From NCBI RefSeq assembly GCF_030817655.1, contig NZ_JAUSZM010000003.1:7068001-7132000 (forward strand): a stretch of DNA of 64,000 nt, written 5' to 3'. Shown one piece after another: positions 1 to 8,489 of the stretch; the first letter of the stretch is position 1, and each line of letters begins with the position of its first letter. Source of the stretch: Streptomyces sp. V4I2. Lineage in GTDB: Bacteria > Actinomycetota > Actinomycetes > Streptomycetales > Streptomycetaceae. Both the position numbers and the translations under genes were made by a program. The notes beneath the pieces are model-generated. The model did not search any database, was not told the DNA's origin, and worked only from the letters and a program-made list of their open reading frames with translations.

Positions 1-1560
1 GCGCACAAGTCCAAGGGCCTGGAGTGGGACGTCGTGGCCGTCCCCGGACTGGTCACGGGCACCTTCCCCAGCACCCAGGGCCGCGAGAAGTGGACCGCCC
101 AGGGCAAGGTGGTGCCGCACGAACTGCGCGGCGACGCCGACACCCTCCCCGACGTCACCTCCTGGGACTCCCGCGGCCTGAGGGCCTTCCACGAGGACAT
201 GAAGGAGCACCAACACACCGAGGAACTCCGCCTCGGCTACGTCACCTTCACCCGCCCCCGCTCCCTGCTGCTCGGCTCCGGCCACTGGTGGGGCCCCACC
301 CAGAAGAAGCCGCGCGGGCCGTCCGACTTCCTCCAGGCCCTGTACGAGCACTGCGCGGCCGGACACGGCGAGATCGAGGCCTGGGCGGACGAGCCCGCCG
401 AGGACGAGGAGAACCCGGCCCTGCACCAGCGGACCGCCGACCAGGTGTGGCCCCTGCCCCTGGACGAGACATCCCTGGCCCGCCGCCGCGCGGCCGCCGA
501 GACGGTCCTGACCCACCTGGAACACCTCGCCTCCCACGAGGACGGCCACCCCGCCGCCCTGCACGACCCGGACACCTTCGACGACCCGGACTGGCCCGTG
601 CCGCTGGACGACGACGTGGTTCCCGAGGACGACGCGGTTCCCGAGCCCGACCCCTACGAACTCGACCCCTACGAGGAGGCCTCGTTCGCCGGGGAGGACT
701 CGGCCGACTGGGACTCCTGGAGTGCGGATCGCCCGACCGTCCCGCACCAGGCCGTGGGGCCGGGCGCCACGGAACACCCCCGTACCGAACCGGCGCGGCC
801 CCACCCCACGGAACCGGGAAGCGCGCCCCTCACCCCGGAAGAGGCCCGCACCATCGCCTCCTGGGACCGTGACCTCGACGCCCTCACCGGTGAACTCCTG
901 CGCGCCCGCGAAAGCGTCACCGACGTCCCCCTGCCCGCGTCGCTGACCGCGTCCCAGCTGATGCGCCTGGCCGCCGACCCGGCGGGCCTCGCCCAGGAAC
1001 TGGCCCGTCCCATGCCCCGCCCGCCGCAGCCGGCAGCGCGCCGTGGCACCCGCTTCCACGCCTGGATCGAGTCCCGCTTCGAGGCGCTGACGCTGCCCAT
1101 GCTGGAGCCGGAGGAACTGCCCGGCAGCGAGGCCGAGATCGCCGACGAACGCGATCTCGAAGCCCTCAAGGACGCCTTCGAGCGCACCAAGTACGCCCAG
1201 CGCACGCCCTACCGCGTGGAGGCCCCCTTCCAGCTCGCGATCGCCGGGCGCGTGGTCCGGGGCCGTATCGACGCCGTCTACAAGGAGGGCGACGGCCCGA
1301 CGGCCACGTACGAGATCGTCGACTGGAAGACCAGCCGCACCCGCACCGCGGATCCGCTCCAGCTCGCCGTCTACCGGCTCGCCTGGGCCGAGCGGCAGGG
1401 CGTACCCCTGGAGTCGGTCACGGCAACCTTCCTCTACGTACGCAGCGGCGAGGTCGTACGACCGGACGACCTGCCCGGCAGAGCCGCACTGGAGCGGCTG
1501 CTGCTGGAGGAGCCGGGGGGTGAGGAACCGCACGACGAGGATGTCGGTGCGGGCCGATAG
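1..1560 (+). CDS. UvrD-family helicase-nuclease, AdnB-like (C-terminal part)
   Basis: The frame is open from base 1, so the N-terminal ATPase half lies outside the window. The visible part begins with the late helicase motif AHKSKGLEWD, then a Gly-Tyr-Val-Thr-Phe-Thr-Arg helicase VI segment near residue 85, an acidic linker, and a C-terminal PD-(D/E)XK nuclease domain of the RecB type (GTRFHAWIE, GRIDAVY, IVDWKTS). This architecture fits actinobacterial AdnAB, the end-resecting motor-nuclease that replaces RecBCD. Proximity to nudC and uvrD2 matches the mycobacterial adnB neighbourhood. AdnA and AdnB share the same domains, so assignment to the B subunit rests on position and is inferred. Confidence 0.85.
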   Translation, partial: AHKSKGLEWDVVAVPGLVTGTFPSTQGREKWTAQGKVVPHELRGDADTLPDVTSWDSRGLRAFHEDMKEHQHTEELRLGYVTFTRPRSLLLGSGHWWGPTQKKPRGPSDFLQALYEHCAAGHGEIEAWADEPAEDEENPALHQRTADQVWPLPLDETSLARRRAAAETVLTHLEHLASHEDGHPAALHDPDTFDDPDWPVPLDDDVVPEDDAVPEPDPYELDPYEEASFAGEDSADWDSWSADRPTVPHQAVGPGATEHPRTEPARPHPTEPGSAPLTPEEARTIASWDRDLDALTGELLRARESVTDVPLPASLTASQLMRLAADPAGLAQELARPMPRPPQPAARRGTRFHAWIESRFEALTLPMLEPEELPGSEAEIADERDLEALKDAFERTKYAQRTPYRVEAPFQLAIAGRVVRGRIDAVYKEGDGPTATYEIVDWKTSRTRTADPLQLAVYRLAWAERQGVPLESVTATFLYVRSGEVVRPDDLPGRAALERLLLEEPGGEEPHDEDVGAGR

Positions 1561-1570
1561 GCTCGTGACC

Positions 1571-2983
1571 ATGAGCCAGCCCGTTGACAGTGCCGTCAGC
1601 GCCGTCCGTACGTACATCGCGCGGCACCGTGCCGCCTTCCTCGACGAGCTCGCCGAGTGGCTGCGCATCCCGTCCGTGTCGGCCCAGCCCGACCACGCGA
1701 CCGACGTACGCCGCAGCGCCGACTGGCTCGCCGCCAGGCTTCAGGAGACCGGCTTCCCGACCGCCGAGGTCTGGGAGACACCGGGCGCGCCCGCCGTCTT
1801 CGCCGAATGGCCCTGCGACGACCCCGAGGCGCCCACGGTCCTGGTCTACGGCCACCACGACGTGCAGCCCGCCGCCCGCGAGGACGGCTGGGACAGCGAG
1901 CCCTTCGAGCCCGTCATCCGGGAGAACCGTCTCTACGCGCGCGGGGCGGCCGACGACAAGGGCCAGGTGTTCTTCCACACACTCGGCGTCCGCGCCCACC
2001 TCGCCGCCACCGGCCGCACCGCGCCGGCCGTGCACCTCAAGCTGCTGATCGAGGGCGAGGAGGAGTCCGGGTCCCCGCACTTCCGCGCACTCGTCCAGGA
2101 GCACGCGCAGAGGCTCGCCGCCGACGTCGTCATCGTGTCCGACACCAGCATGTGGTCCGAGGACACTCCCACGGTATGTACCGGCATGCGCGGCCTCGCC
2201 GAGTGCGAGATACGGCTGTACGGCCCCGACCAGGACATCCACTCCGGCGCCTTCGGCGGCGCCGTCCCCAACCCGGCCACGGCCGCTGCCCGCCTCGTCG
2301 CCGCCCTGCACGACGAGCACGCGCGCGTGGCGGTCCCCGGCTTCTACGACGGCATCGTCGAGCTCACCGACCGTGAACGCGCACTCTTCGCCGAGCTGCC
2401 CTTCGACGAGCAGGAGTGGCTGCGCACGGCCAAGTCGCACGCCACCCACGGTGAGTTCGGGCACACCACCCTGGAGCGCATCTGGGCCCGCCCCACCGCC
2501 GAGGTCAACGGCATCGGCGGCGGCTACCAGGGCCCCGGCAGCAAGACGATCATCCCGTCCTCCGCCCTGCTGAAGCTCTCCTTCCGGCTGGTCGCGGGCC
2601 AGGACCCCGATCACATCGAGAAGGCCGTCCGCGACTGGGCCGCCGAGCAGGTGCCCGCCGGGATCCGCTACGAGATCTCCTTCGGCGCGGCCACGCGCCC
2701 GTGCCTGACACCGCTGGACCACCCGGCCCTGCAGTCCGTCGTCCGCGCCATGAGCCGAGCCTTCGACAAGCCCGTCGGCTTCACGCGTGTGGGCGGCTCG
2801 GGACCGGCCGCCGATCTCGAGGAGGTCCTCGGCGCACCCGTGCTCTTCCTCGGCATCTCCGTCCCGTCCGACGGCTGGCACGCCCCGAACGAGAAGGTCG
2901 AGCTGGACCTCCTCCTCAAGGGCGTCGAGACCACCGCGTACCTCTGGGGCGATCTCGCGGAGAACTGGCGCCATGCGCCCTGA
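1571..2983 (+). CDS. M20-family dipeptidase
   Basis: A 470-residue zinc peptidase of the M20/ArgE-DapE-CPG2 family. Metal and catalytic motifs are visible in order: GHHDVQP, GAADDKGQ, EGEEESGS and a later SDT. The central lid domain contains DIHSGAFGG, and GPGSKTIIP follows. It likely hydrolyses dipeptides or related N-acyl amino acids in the cytoplasm. The ATG at 1571 gives the usual M20 N-terminus (MSQPVDSAVSAVRTY) and starts just after the helicase stop, so co-transcription is likely. In-frame starts upstream (1520, 1541) would overlap the helicase gene and add residues not typical of the family. The exact substrate cannot be told from sequence. Confidence 0.9.
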   Translation: MSQPVDSAVSAVRTYIARHRAAFLDELAEWLRIPSVSAQPDHATDVRRSADWLAARLQETGFPTAEVWETPGAPAVFAEWPCDDPEAPTVLVYGHHDVQPAAREDGWDSEPFEPVIRENRLYARGAADDKGQVFFHTLGVRAHLAATGRTAPAVHLKLLIEGEEESGSPHFRALVQEHAQRLAADVVIVSDTSMWSEDTPTVCTGMRGLAECEIRLYGPDQDIHSGAFGGAVPNPATAAARLVAALHDEHARVAVPGFYDGIVELTDRERALFAELPFDEQEWLRTAKSHATHGEFGHTTLERIWARPTAEVNGIGGGYQGPGSKTIIPSSALLKLSFRLVAGQDPDHIEKAVRDWAAEQVPAGIRYEISFGAATRPCLTPLDHPALQSVVRAMSRAFDKPVGFTRVGGSGPAADLEEVLGAPVLFLGISVPSDGWHAPNEKVELDLLLKGVETTAYLWGDLAENWRHAP

Positions 2984-3137
2984 CCGTCCCGCACCGCCCG
3001 GATCGGCCTGGCATGCGGGGCACACTGGAAGAACCGCCCCGTACCGCCACGCCCCGCCGGACCCGGTCGCCTCCCGCCGTACGTCCCGCTGGACCGCCCG
3101 CGAAACACCCTTTCCCCCGGGGGAGTTGGAAGCACTC

Positions 3138-4082
3138 GTGACCACCTGGACCGACCACACCGCCGACCGCCCCATCTCGCTCACCGCTCCGAGCGGCATC
3201 GACCGGGCCGCCCACCACCGGCTCGACGAGGCCTGGCTCGCGGCGGCATGGAGCCACCCCACCACCCGTTGCTTCGTGGTCTCCGGCGGCCAGGTCCTCA
3301 TCGACGAGACGGCCGAGGGCCGTACCGAACTCGTCATGACCCCGTCCTTCGAGGCCCCCCTCACCGAGGCACACCGCTACTTTCTCGGCATCGACGAAGA
3401 CGGCGTGCGCTACTTCGCCCTCCAGAAGGACGCGCTTCCCGGGCGTATCGACCAGTCCGCACGCGCGGCCGGCCTGCGCGAGGCCGGCCTGCTCCTGTCG
3501 CCGCGCGAGGCCGGTCTGATGGTGCACGCGGTCGGGCTGGAGAACTGGCAGCGCACGCACCGCTTCTGCTCCCGCTGCGGCGAACGCACGGTCATCGCAG
3601 CGGCCGGCCACATCCGCCGCTGCCAGGCCTGCGGTGCCGAGCACTACCCGCGCACCGACCCCGCCGTGATCATGGCCGTCACCGACGAGGACGACCGCAT
3701 ACTGCTGGGCCGTCAGGTCCACTGGCCCGAAGGCCGCTTCTCGACGCTCGCCGGGTTCGTCGAACCCGGTGAGGCCGTCGAGCAGTCGGTGCGCCGCGAG
3801 GTCTTCGAGGAGGCCGGGATCACGATCGGCCAGGTCGAGTACGTCGCCAGCCAGCCCTGGCCCTTCCCGTCCAGTCTCATGCTGGGCTTCATGGCCCGCG
3901 CCACCTCGACCGACATCGACGTCGACGGCGACGAGATCCACGAGGCCCGCTGGTTCTCCCGCGACGAACTCGGCGCCGCCTTCGAGTCCGGCGAGGTGCT
4001 CCCGCCGTACGGCATCTCGATCGCGGCCCGCCTGATCGAGCTCTGGTACGGCAAGCCGTTGCCGACGAGGAGCTTCGTCTGA
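3138..4082 (+). CDS. nudC: NAD(+) diphosphatase / RNA deNADding hydrolase NudC
   Basis: A 314-residue NUDIX enzyme with the NudC signature: a four-cysteine zinc ribbon (CSRC near residue 144, then CQAC), a NUDIX box GFVEPGEAVEQSVRREVFEEAGI-type helix, and the downstream SQPWPFPSSLM motif that recognises the NAD nicotinamide side. It hydrolyses NADH/NAD to NMNH/NMN plus AMP and can remove NAD caps from RNA. The GTG at 3138 is preceded by GGGGGAGTTGGAAG, a good ribosome site, and gives the normal family length; the longer open frame upstream has no ribosome site. It converges with the mycoredoxin gene across a shared terminator. Confidence 0.93.
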   Translation: MTTWTDHTADRPISLTAPSGIDRAAHHRLDEAWLAAAWSHPTTRCFVVSGGQVLIDETAEGRTELVMTPSFEAPLTEAHRYFLGIDEDGVRYFALQKDALPGRIDQSARAAGLREAGLLLSPREAGLMVHAVGLENWQRTHRFCSRCGERTVIAAAGHIRRCQACGAEHYPRTDPAVIMAVTDEDDRILLGRQVHWPEGRFSTLAGFVEPGEAVEQSVRREVFEEAGITIGQVEYVASQPWPFPSSLMLGFMARATSTDIDVDGDEIHEARWFSRDELGAAFESGEVLPPYGISIAARLIELWYGKPLPTRSFV

Positions 4083-4093
4083 CAAACCACAAG

Positions 4094-4127
4094 AAGGCGG
4101 TCCCTGACGCACGTCAGGGACCGCCTT
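4094..4127. terminator. Bidirectional terminator between nudC and mycoredoxin gene
   Basis: A perfect 16-bp inverted repeat with a 2-base loop sits in the 67-base gap between two convergent genes, so it can stop transcripts from both sides. Tracts of A precede it and T follows only weakly, as usual for Streptomyces hairpin terminators. Confidence 0.85.
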
Positions 4128-4149
4128 CCGGAACACGTCCGCGCAGCGG

Positions 4150-4392
4150 TTACGCGCCGATCTTCTGCTTGACCTGAGCCAGCGAAGGGTTCGTGAGCGT
4201 CGAGCCGTCCGGGAAGAGCACGGTCGGAACCGTCTGGTTCCCGCCATTCGCCTTCTCGACGAACGCGGCGGAGTCAGGGTCCTGCTCGATGTTGATCTCG
4301 TTGTACGCGATGCCCTCGCGGTCCATCTGGCTCTTCAGCCGACGGCAGTAGCCGCACCACGTGGTGCTGTACATCGTCACAGTGCCCTGCAT
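4150..4392 (-). CDS. mrx: Mycoredoxin (glutaredoxin-like, WCGYC)
   Basis: An 80-residue glutaredoxin-fold protein with active site TTWCGYCRRLK near the N-terminus and the cis-proline motif TVPTVLFPDG. The CGYC pair matches mycoredoxin-1, which reduces mycothiol mixed disulfides on proteins in actinobacteria. ATG 4392 is preceded by AAGGAG at about ten bases. The open frame runs 24 codons further upstream but without a ribosome site. Upstream lies an exact sigma-R-type promoter, consistent with disulfide-stress induction. It is divergent from uvrD2. Confidence 0.93.
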   Translation of the reverse strand: MQGTVTMYSTTWCGYCRRLKSQMDREGIAYNEINIEQDPDSAAFVEKANGGNQTVPTVLFPDGSTLTNPSLAQVKQKIGA

Positions 4393-4441
4393 GTCTCTCG
4401 TGCTCCTTCGGCGGGTCGGCGGATGTGCGCTCGCAGTGGGA

Positions 4442-4467
4442 AACGTATGTGGAAGGACCACCATTCC
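4442..4467 (-). promoter_or_regulatory. SigR-type promoter of mycoredoxin
   Basis: Read on the minus strand this is GGAAT, exactly 18 bases, then GTT, the published core of sigma-R promoters. It lies about 50 bases upstream of the mycoredoxin start codon. Mycothiol-system genes are known members of the sigma-R regulon, so position, spacing and gene function agree. Confidence 0.85.
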
Positions 4468-4576
4468 CGGTGGCCGGGGTCCGCCGGACGTGACACCTGC
4501 CGCATTAGTACGACTACGAGTGCCTGCCTGTGGACAACCGGCTCACCCGTCTCCGGCGACCTGGCAGCATGGCCGT

Positions 4577-6775
4577 GTGACAGCAGCAACGCACTCCACC
4601 CTCTTCCCGCAGACACCGGGCTCGGCCGACGCGGTGCTCGAAGGGCTCGACCCCGAGCAGCGCGAGGTGGCCACCGCCCTGCACGGCCCGGTGTGCGTGC
4701 TGGCGGGCGCCGGCACGGGCAAGACACGGGCGATCACCCACCGCATCGCCTACGGCGTGCGCGCCGGGATCCTCCAGCCCTCCAGCGTGCTGGCCGTCAC
4801 CTTCACCAACCGTGCCGCCGGGGAGATGCGCGGCCGGCTGCGCCAGCTCGGCGCCGCCGGTGTCCAGGCCCGCACCTTTCACTCGGCCGCCCTGCGCCAG
4901 CTCCAGTACTTCTGGCCGAAAGCCGTCGGCGGCTCCATGCCCCGGCTGGTCGACCGCAAGGTCCAGCTCGTCGCCGACGCTGCCGCCGCCTGCCGCATCC
5001 GCCTCGACCGGGGCGAGCTGCGGGACGTCACCGGTGAGATCGAGTGGTCCAAGGTCACCCAGACCGTCCCCGCCGACTACGCCCTCGCGGCCGCCAAGGC
5101 CGGCCGCGAGGCCCCCCGGAACCCGGCGGAGATCGCCCAGGTCTACTCCGCCTACGAGGACCTTAAGCGCGCCCGCGGGGTCATCGACTTCGAGGACGTC
5201 CTGCTGCTGACCGTCGCGGTCCTCCAGGACCGGCACGACATCGCCGAGCAGGTCCGCTCCCAGTATCAGCACTTCGTCGTCGACGAGTACCAGGACGTCA
5301 GTCCCCTCCAACAGCGCCTGCTGGAGCTGTGGTTGGGCGACCGGGAGAACCTGTGCGTGGTCGGCGACGCCAGCCAGACGATCTATTCGTTCACAGGAGC
5401 AACTCCCGACCACCTGCTCGACTTCCGCACCCGCCACCCCGGGGCCACCGTCGTCAAGCTGGTCCGCGACTACCGCTCCACTCCGCAGGTGGTCCATCTC
5501 GCCAACGGCCTGCTCGCCCAGGCCAGGGGCCGCGCCGCCGACCACCGGCTGGAGCTGATCTCCCAGCGCGCTGCCGGCCCCGAGCCCGTCTACACCGAAT
5601 GCACCGACGAGCCCGCCGAGGCCGAGGGCGCCGCCCGCCGCATCCGCGAGCTCATCGACGCGGGCTGCCGGGCCAGCGAGATCGCCGTCCTGTTCCGCAC
5701 CAACTCCCAGTCCGAGACCTACGAACAGGCCCTCGCCGACGCCGGTGTCCCCTACCAGCTGCGAGGTGCCGAGCGGTTCTTCGACCGCCCCGAAGTGCGC
5801 AAGGCGGGCGTCGCCCTGCGCGGCGCGGCCCGCTTCGGCGGCAACGACTCCCTCCTCGACGACGCCGTCGACCTGCCCTCCCAAGTGCGTGCCGTGCTGT
5901 CGGGCGAGGGCTGGACCACCCAGCCGCCGGCCGGCTCCGGGGCCGTCCGGGAGCGCTGGGAGTCGCTGGCCGCCCTGGTGAACCTCGCGCAGGACTTCGC
6001 AGCCTCCAGAACCGGCGCCACTCTGAGCGATCTGGTGGCCGAGCTCGATGAGCGGGCGAGCGCGCAGCACGCACCGACCGTCGAGGGCGTCACGCTCGCC
6101 TCCCTGCACTCGGCCAAGGGACTGGAGTGGGACGTCGTCTTCCTGGTCGGTGTCGCCGAGGGCATGATGCCGATCACCTACGCAAAGACCGACGAGCAGA
6201 TCGAGGAGGAGCGCCGCCTCCTCTATGTCGGCGTCACCCGTGCCAGAGAGCGCCTGTATGTGTCCTGGGCGCTGTCCCGCGCGCCTGGCGGCCGTCCCAG
6301 TCGCAGGCCCAGCCGCTTCCTCGACGGTCTGCGGCCCGGCTCGGCCGGCGCCGCCGGACGGAGTGCTGCGGGCCCTGGAGGTGTCGAGCGGGGCTTCACC
6401 ACCAGCAGAGCCGGCGCCGCCGTCCCACGGCGCACGCAGCGCACCCCGGCGCGCTGCCGGGTGTGCGGGCGCACGCTCACCGACGCCGGTGAGCTGAAGC
6501 TGATGCGCTGTGAGGACTGCCCGTCGGACATGGACGAGGGGCTCTACGAGCGGCTGCGTGAGTGGCGTGCGGTCCAGGCGCAGCGCAGCGGGCAGCCCGC
6601 CTTCTGCGTCTTCACCGACAAGACGCTGATGGCGATCGCGGAGTCCGTCCCCGACGACGACGCGGAGCTGGCGCGGATCCCCGGGGTCGGGATGCGCAAG
6701 CTCAACCGCTACGGAGCCGATGTCCTGGCGATCTGCGCAGGCCAGGACCTCGCAGGAGAAGAAGTTGGGGACTGA
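4577..6775 (+). CDS. uvrD2: ATP-dependent DNA helicase UvrD2
   Basis: A 732-residue superfamily 1A helicase. Walker A is GAGTGKT at residues 44-50, Walker B is VVDEYQDVS, motif III follows as VGDASQTIYSFTGA, motif V is LHSAKGLEWD and motif VI is LLYVGVTRARERL. The C-terminal third carries the tetracysteine block (CRVCG ... CEDC) and an HRDC domain ending in GVGMRKLNRYG, the arrangement that defines actinobacterial UvrD2. It unwinds 3'-tailed DNA in repair. GTG 4577 gives the family length; the frame upstream of it overlaps the divergent mycoredoxin promoter region and lacks conserved sequence. Confidence 0.93.
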   Translation: MTAATHSTLFPQTPGSADAVLEGLDPEQREVATALHGPVCVLAGAGTGKTRAITHRIAYGVRAGILQPSSVLAVTFTNRAAGEMRGRLRQLGAAGVQARTFHSAALRQLQYFWPKAVGGSMPRLVDRKVQLVADAAAACRIRLDRGELRDVTGEIEWSKVTQTVPADYALAAAKAGREAPRNPAEIAQVYSAYEDLKRARGVIDFEDVLLLTVAVLQDRHDIAEQVRSQYQHFVVDEYQDVSPLQQRLLELWLGDRENLCVVGDASQTIYSFTGATPDHLLDFRTRHPGATVVKLVRDYRSTPQVVHLANGLLAQARGRAADHRLELISQRAAGPEPVYTECTDEPAEAEGAARRIRELIDAGCRASEIAVLFRTNSQSETYEQALADAGVPYQLRGAERFFDRPEVRKAGVALRGAARFGGNDSLLDDAVDLPSQVRAVLSGEGWTTQPPAGSGAVRERWESLAALVNLAQDFAASRTGATLSDLVAELDERASAQHAPTVEGVTLASLHSAKGLEWDVVFLVGVAEGMMPITYAKTDEQIEEERRLLYVGVTRARERLYVSWALSRAPGGRPSRRPSRFLDGLRPGSAGAAGRSAAGPGGVERGFTTSRAGAAVPRRTQRTPARCRVCGRTLTDAGELKLMRCEDCPSDMDEGLYERLREWRAVQAQRSGQPAFCVFTDKTLMAIAESVPDDDAELARIPGVGMRKLNRYGADVLAICAGQDLAGEEVGD

Positions 6776-6788
6776 CGCGAACTCGTCG

Positions 6789-6828
6789 AAAAAATAGTTT
6801 GCGCATGCCCCAGCAATCCCCATAGGTT
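6789..6828 (+). promoter_or_regulatory. Probable wblC promoter with AT-rich WblC element
   Basis: A run of A/T (6789-6796) sits directly upstream of a -35-like TTGCGC (6799-6804), followed after 18 bases by TAGGTT (6823-6828). WhiB7/WblC activates promoters that carry an AT-rich patch just upstream of the -35 hexamer, bound by its AT-hook, so this fits autoactivation of the gene downstream. The transcription start would fall near 6835, leaving a leader of about 600 bases. Confidence 0.7.
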
Positions 6829-6941
6829 CGTAGCCACGAGACCGGAGGCCTTCTCGGAGGCCCCGCTTTCGTGCTGTACTTGCATATCCGTCGGACCGGT
6901 TCACCCCCGGTCCCTCTAGACGCCGAGAGGAGGCGATTCCA

Positions 6942-7262
6942 GTGATCAGCATCAACTTCAGCTCCATCAGCACCGCCAAAGTGACCGATCGCTCGGTCGT
7001 CTCCACGTGCATGCTCGGCGTCTCGAACCTGGGCACCGGTCTGTCCGGCATTCCTGCCGTCCGTCCGGCGTCCTCCGTGTCTCTCGCGGGCCTTCCCGTC
7101 CGGGAGCGCAATGAGCGACCGACCAAGGCACTGGAAGCAGTAGGGGCACAGGCGCACGCCTATGCCTTTGCGGCCGCCGGTGCCGGTAGCCGGAAGCAGA
7201 CGACGCAGCACCACCAGATGTGGGCCTTCCGTGGGCCAGAACCCTGGAGTGATCCAGCCTGA
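6942..7262 (+). CDS. uORF in the wblC leader (possible leader peptide)
   Basis: A 106-codon frame starting at GTG 6942 behind a strong GAGAGGAGG ribosome site. It ends 23 bases before a hairpin terminator that precedes wblC. No domain is recognisable; the product is Ser/Ala/Arg-rich with no membrane segment. In actinobacteria, whiB7/wblC genes are controlled by an uORF whose stalled or inefficient translation prevents the leader terminator from forming. The strong ribosome site, the position and the following terminator fit that design, so a regulatory rather than enzymatic role is inferred. The exact functional start and length remain uncertain. Confidence 0.7.
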   Translation: MISINFSSISTAKVTDRSVVSTCMLGVSNLGTGLSGIPAVRPASSVSLAGLPVRERNERPTKALEAVGAQAHAYAFAAAGAGSRKQTTQHHQMWAFRGPEPWSDPA

Positions 7263-7285
7263 TCGACCATCAGGCCGGTGCCTTC

Positions 7286-7330
7286 AGGGCCGCGGAACCC
7301 CATCCGGGATCCGCGGCCCTTCTGTTTGTC
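7286..7330 (+). terminator. wblC leader attenuator (Rho-independent)
   Basis: A perfect 11-bp stem (AGGGCCGCGGA with its complement) encloses a 13-base loop that can itself pair CCC with GGG. It is followed by the T-rich TCTGTTTGTC. It lies between the uORF stop and the wblC start, on the same transcript, so it is placed to attenuate wblC. Confidence 0.8.
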
Positions 7331-7437
7331 CCCGAACGGGGACAGCGGAGCGAAGGGGCCTCGGGACAAGAAAAGAACCCGGTACCAGCCGCCACTCGGC
7401 CCAACAGGGCCGGAACGACAGACGAGGAAGACGAACC

Positions 7438-7806
7438 GTGCAACTCGAAGCGCACGCCCCGTCCGTACCGCCTTCCGAAACGATCCCCCCGCCCGGCCTC
7501 ACGGAGGACTCCACCTTGACTCCGCTCACTGCGCTCACCGCGCTCGACGACGCCATCGAGAACCTCGGCGTACCCGTCCCCTGCCGTTCGTACGACCCGG
7601 AGGTCTTCTTCGCCGAGTCGCCGGCCGACGTCGAGTACGCCAAGTCGCTCTGCCGCACCTGCCCGCTGGTCGAGGCTTGCCTCGCCGGTGCCAAGGAGCG
7701 GCGCGAGCCCTGGGGCGTCTGGGGTGGCGAGCTGTTCGTCCAGGGTGTCGTCGTAGCCCGGAAGCGGCCGCGTGGTCGCCCGCGCAAGAACCCGGTCTCG
7801 GCATGA
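7438..7806 (+). CDS. wblC: WhiB7/WblC antibiotic-response regulator
   Basis: A 122-residue WhiB protein. Four cysteines for a 4Fe-4S cluster are at C49, C72, C75 and C81, the G(V/I)WGG turn is in EPWGVWGG (90-97), and a C-terminal AT-hook RGRPRK (112-117) distinguishes WhiB7 from other WhiB proteins. It binds the primary sigma factor and AT-rich promoter patches to switch on intrinsic resistance genes after ribosome-targeting drugs. GTG 7438 follows GAGGAAG. Position just downstream of uvrD2 is the conserved whiB7 location. Expression is probably set by the uORF and attenuator upstream. Confidence 0.95.
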   Translation: MQLEAHAPSVPPSETIPPPGLTEDSTLTPLTALTALDDAIENLGVPVPCRSYDPEVFFAESPADVEYAKSLCRTCPLVEACLAGAKERREPWGVWGGELFVQGVVVARKRPRGRPRKNPVSA

Positions 7807-8126
7807 ACACCGCAGGAACGATCGATCGCCCCCTCACGCACGACCCCAAGAAGCAGGCCCCGATGAAGCCGTCCATCGACGAACTCGCAGGCTCCGCGCC
7901 TGAAGACTTCACCACCAGTGGTGCGATCGACTCGCGCCAGAACAGGACCCGAGAGATGCAACTCATTCCAGAAGCCCTGGCTCGTGCGCATATGCACGAG
8001 CGCCTGCGGGACGCCGAGCGGGAACGCCGGGCCACGCGCCTGGTGACCGCTCGCCGGATGCAGCGCCGGGCGGAGCGCGCCTCGCTGCGTGCCCGCCGGG
8101 CGCTCGCCATGGCCGTCATGCAGTAA
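7803..8126 (+). CDS. Small basic hypothetical protein coupled to wblC
   Basis: A 107-residue product starting at an ATG that overlaps the wblC stop (ATGA), implying translational coupling. The N-terminal half is polar, and the C-terminal half is an Arg-rich helix (residues 60-105, many Arg and Glu) ending AMAVMQ. I recognise no domain. A later start at 7863 (MKPSIDELAG) is possible. Its basic helix could bind nucleic acid or simply be disordered. Co-expression with WblC is the main clue. Confidence 0.65.
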   Translation: MNTAGTIDRPLTHDPKKQAPMKPSIDELAGSAPEDFTTSGAIDSRQNRTREMQLIPEALARAHMHERLRDAERERRATRLVTARRMQRRAERASLRARRALAMAVMQ

Positions 8127-8178
8127 TCCCGAACACACCTGAAGCGGTGGCCTCCCGGCCAGGGAGGCGAAGCTCTTC

Positions 8179-8218
8179 CCGCGGGGGCCGGTCCGTCCGA
8201 ACGGACCGGCCCCCGCGG
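8179..8218. terminator. Strong hairpin terminator after the wblC operon
   Basis: An 18-bp perfect stem with a CCGA tetraloop, almost all G/C. It separates the wblC operon from the zinc-ribbon gene downstream. Confidence 0.85.
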
Positions 8219-8264
8219 TGCGTTGTGTCCGCCGATCCGCAGGCCGCGGGGATATCGTCGCCGA

Positions 8265-8474
8265 GTGACGAGTCTTTCCGGAGGCAGTGACGACAGCGGC
8301 TCCGCCAGGGAGTCCGAGGCCCTTGTGTGCGCTCGGTGCGGCACCGCGGCCGAGGGCCCGCAGCCCACTTGGACCTGCTCCGTGGAGAACGGCGTCCGTC
8401 AGTACTTCTGCGACACCTGCTCCCGGGAGAACCTCAGGGCGATCGAGGGGCGGCTGGACTCGGCCTGGTGGTGA
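8265..8474 (+). CDS. Small zinc-ribbon protein
   Basis: A 69-residue protein with CARC (C22, C25), C38 and a CDTC pair (C49, C52), giving a compact zinc ribbon with acidic Ser/Gly-rich N-terminus and a terminal Trp-Trp. GTG 8265 is the start that leaves the cysteine domain intact. Function is unknown; such mini zinc-ribbons are common in Streptomyces. It converges with the kinase gene, only 15 bases away. Confidence 0.75.
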   Translation: MTSLSGGSDDSGSARESEALVCARCGTAAEGPQPTWTCSVENGVRQYFCDTCSRENLRAIEGRLDSAWW

Positions 8475-8489
8475 GGCTCCCGCGAAGCC

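Noticed and set aside
2787..3137. N-terminal extension of NudC
   Set aside because: The open frame continues upstream but overlaps the dipeptidase gene, lacks family similarity and has no ribosome site.
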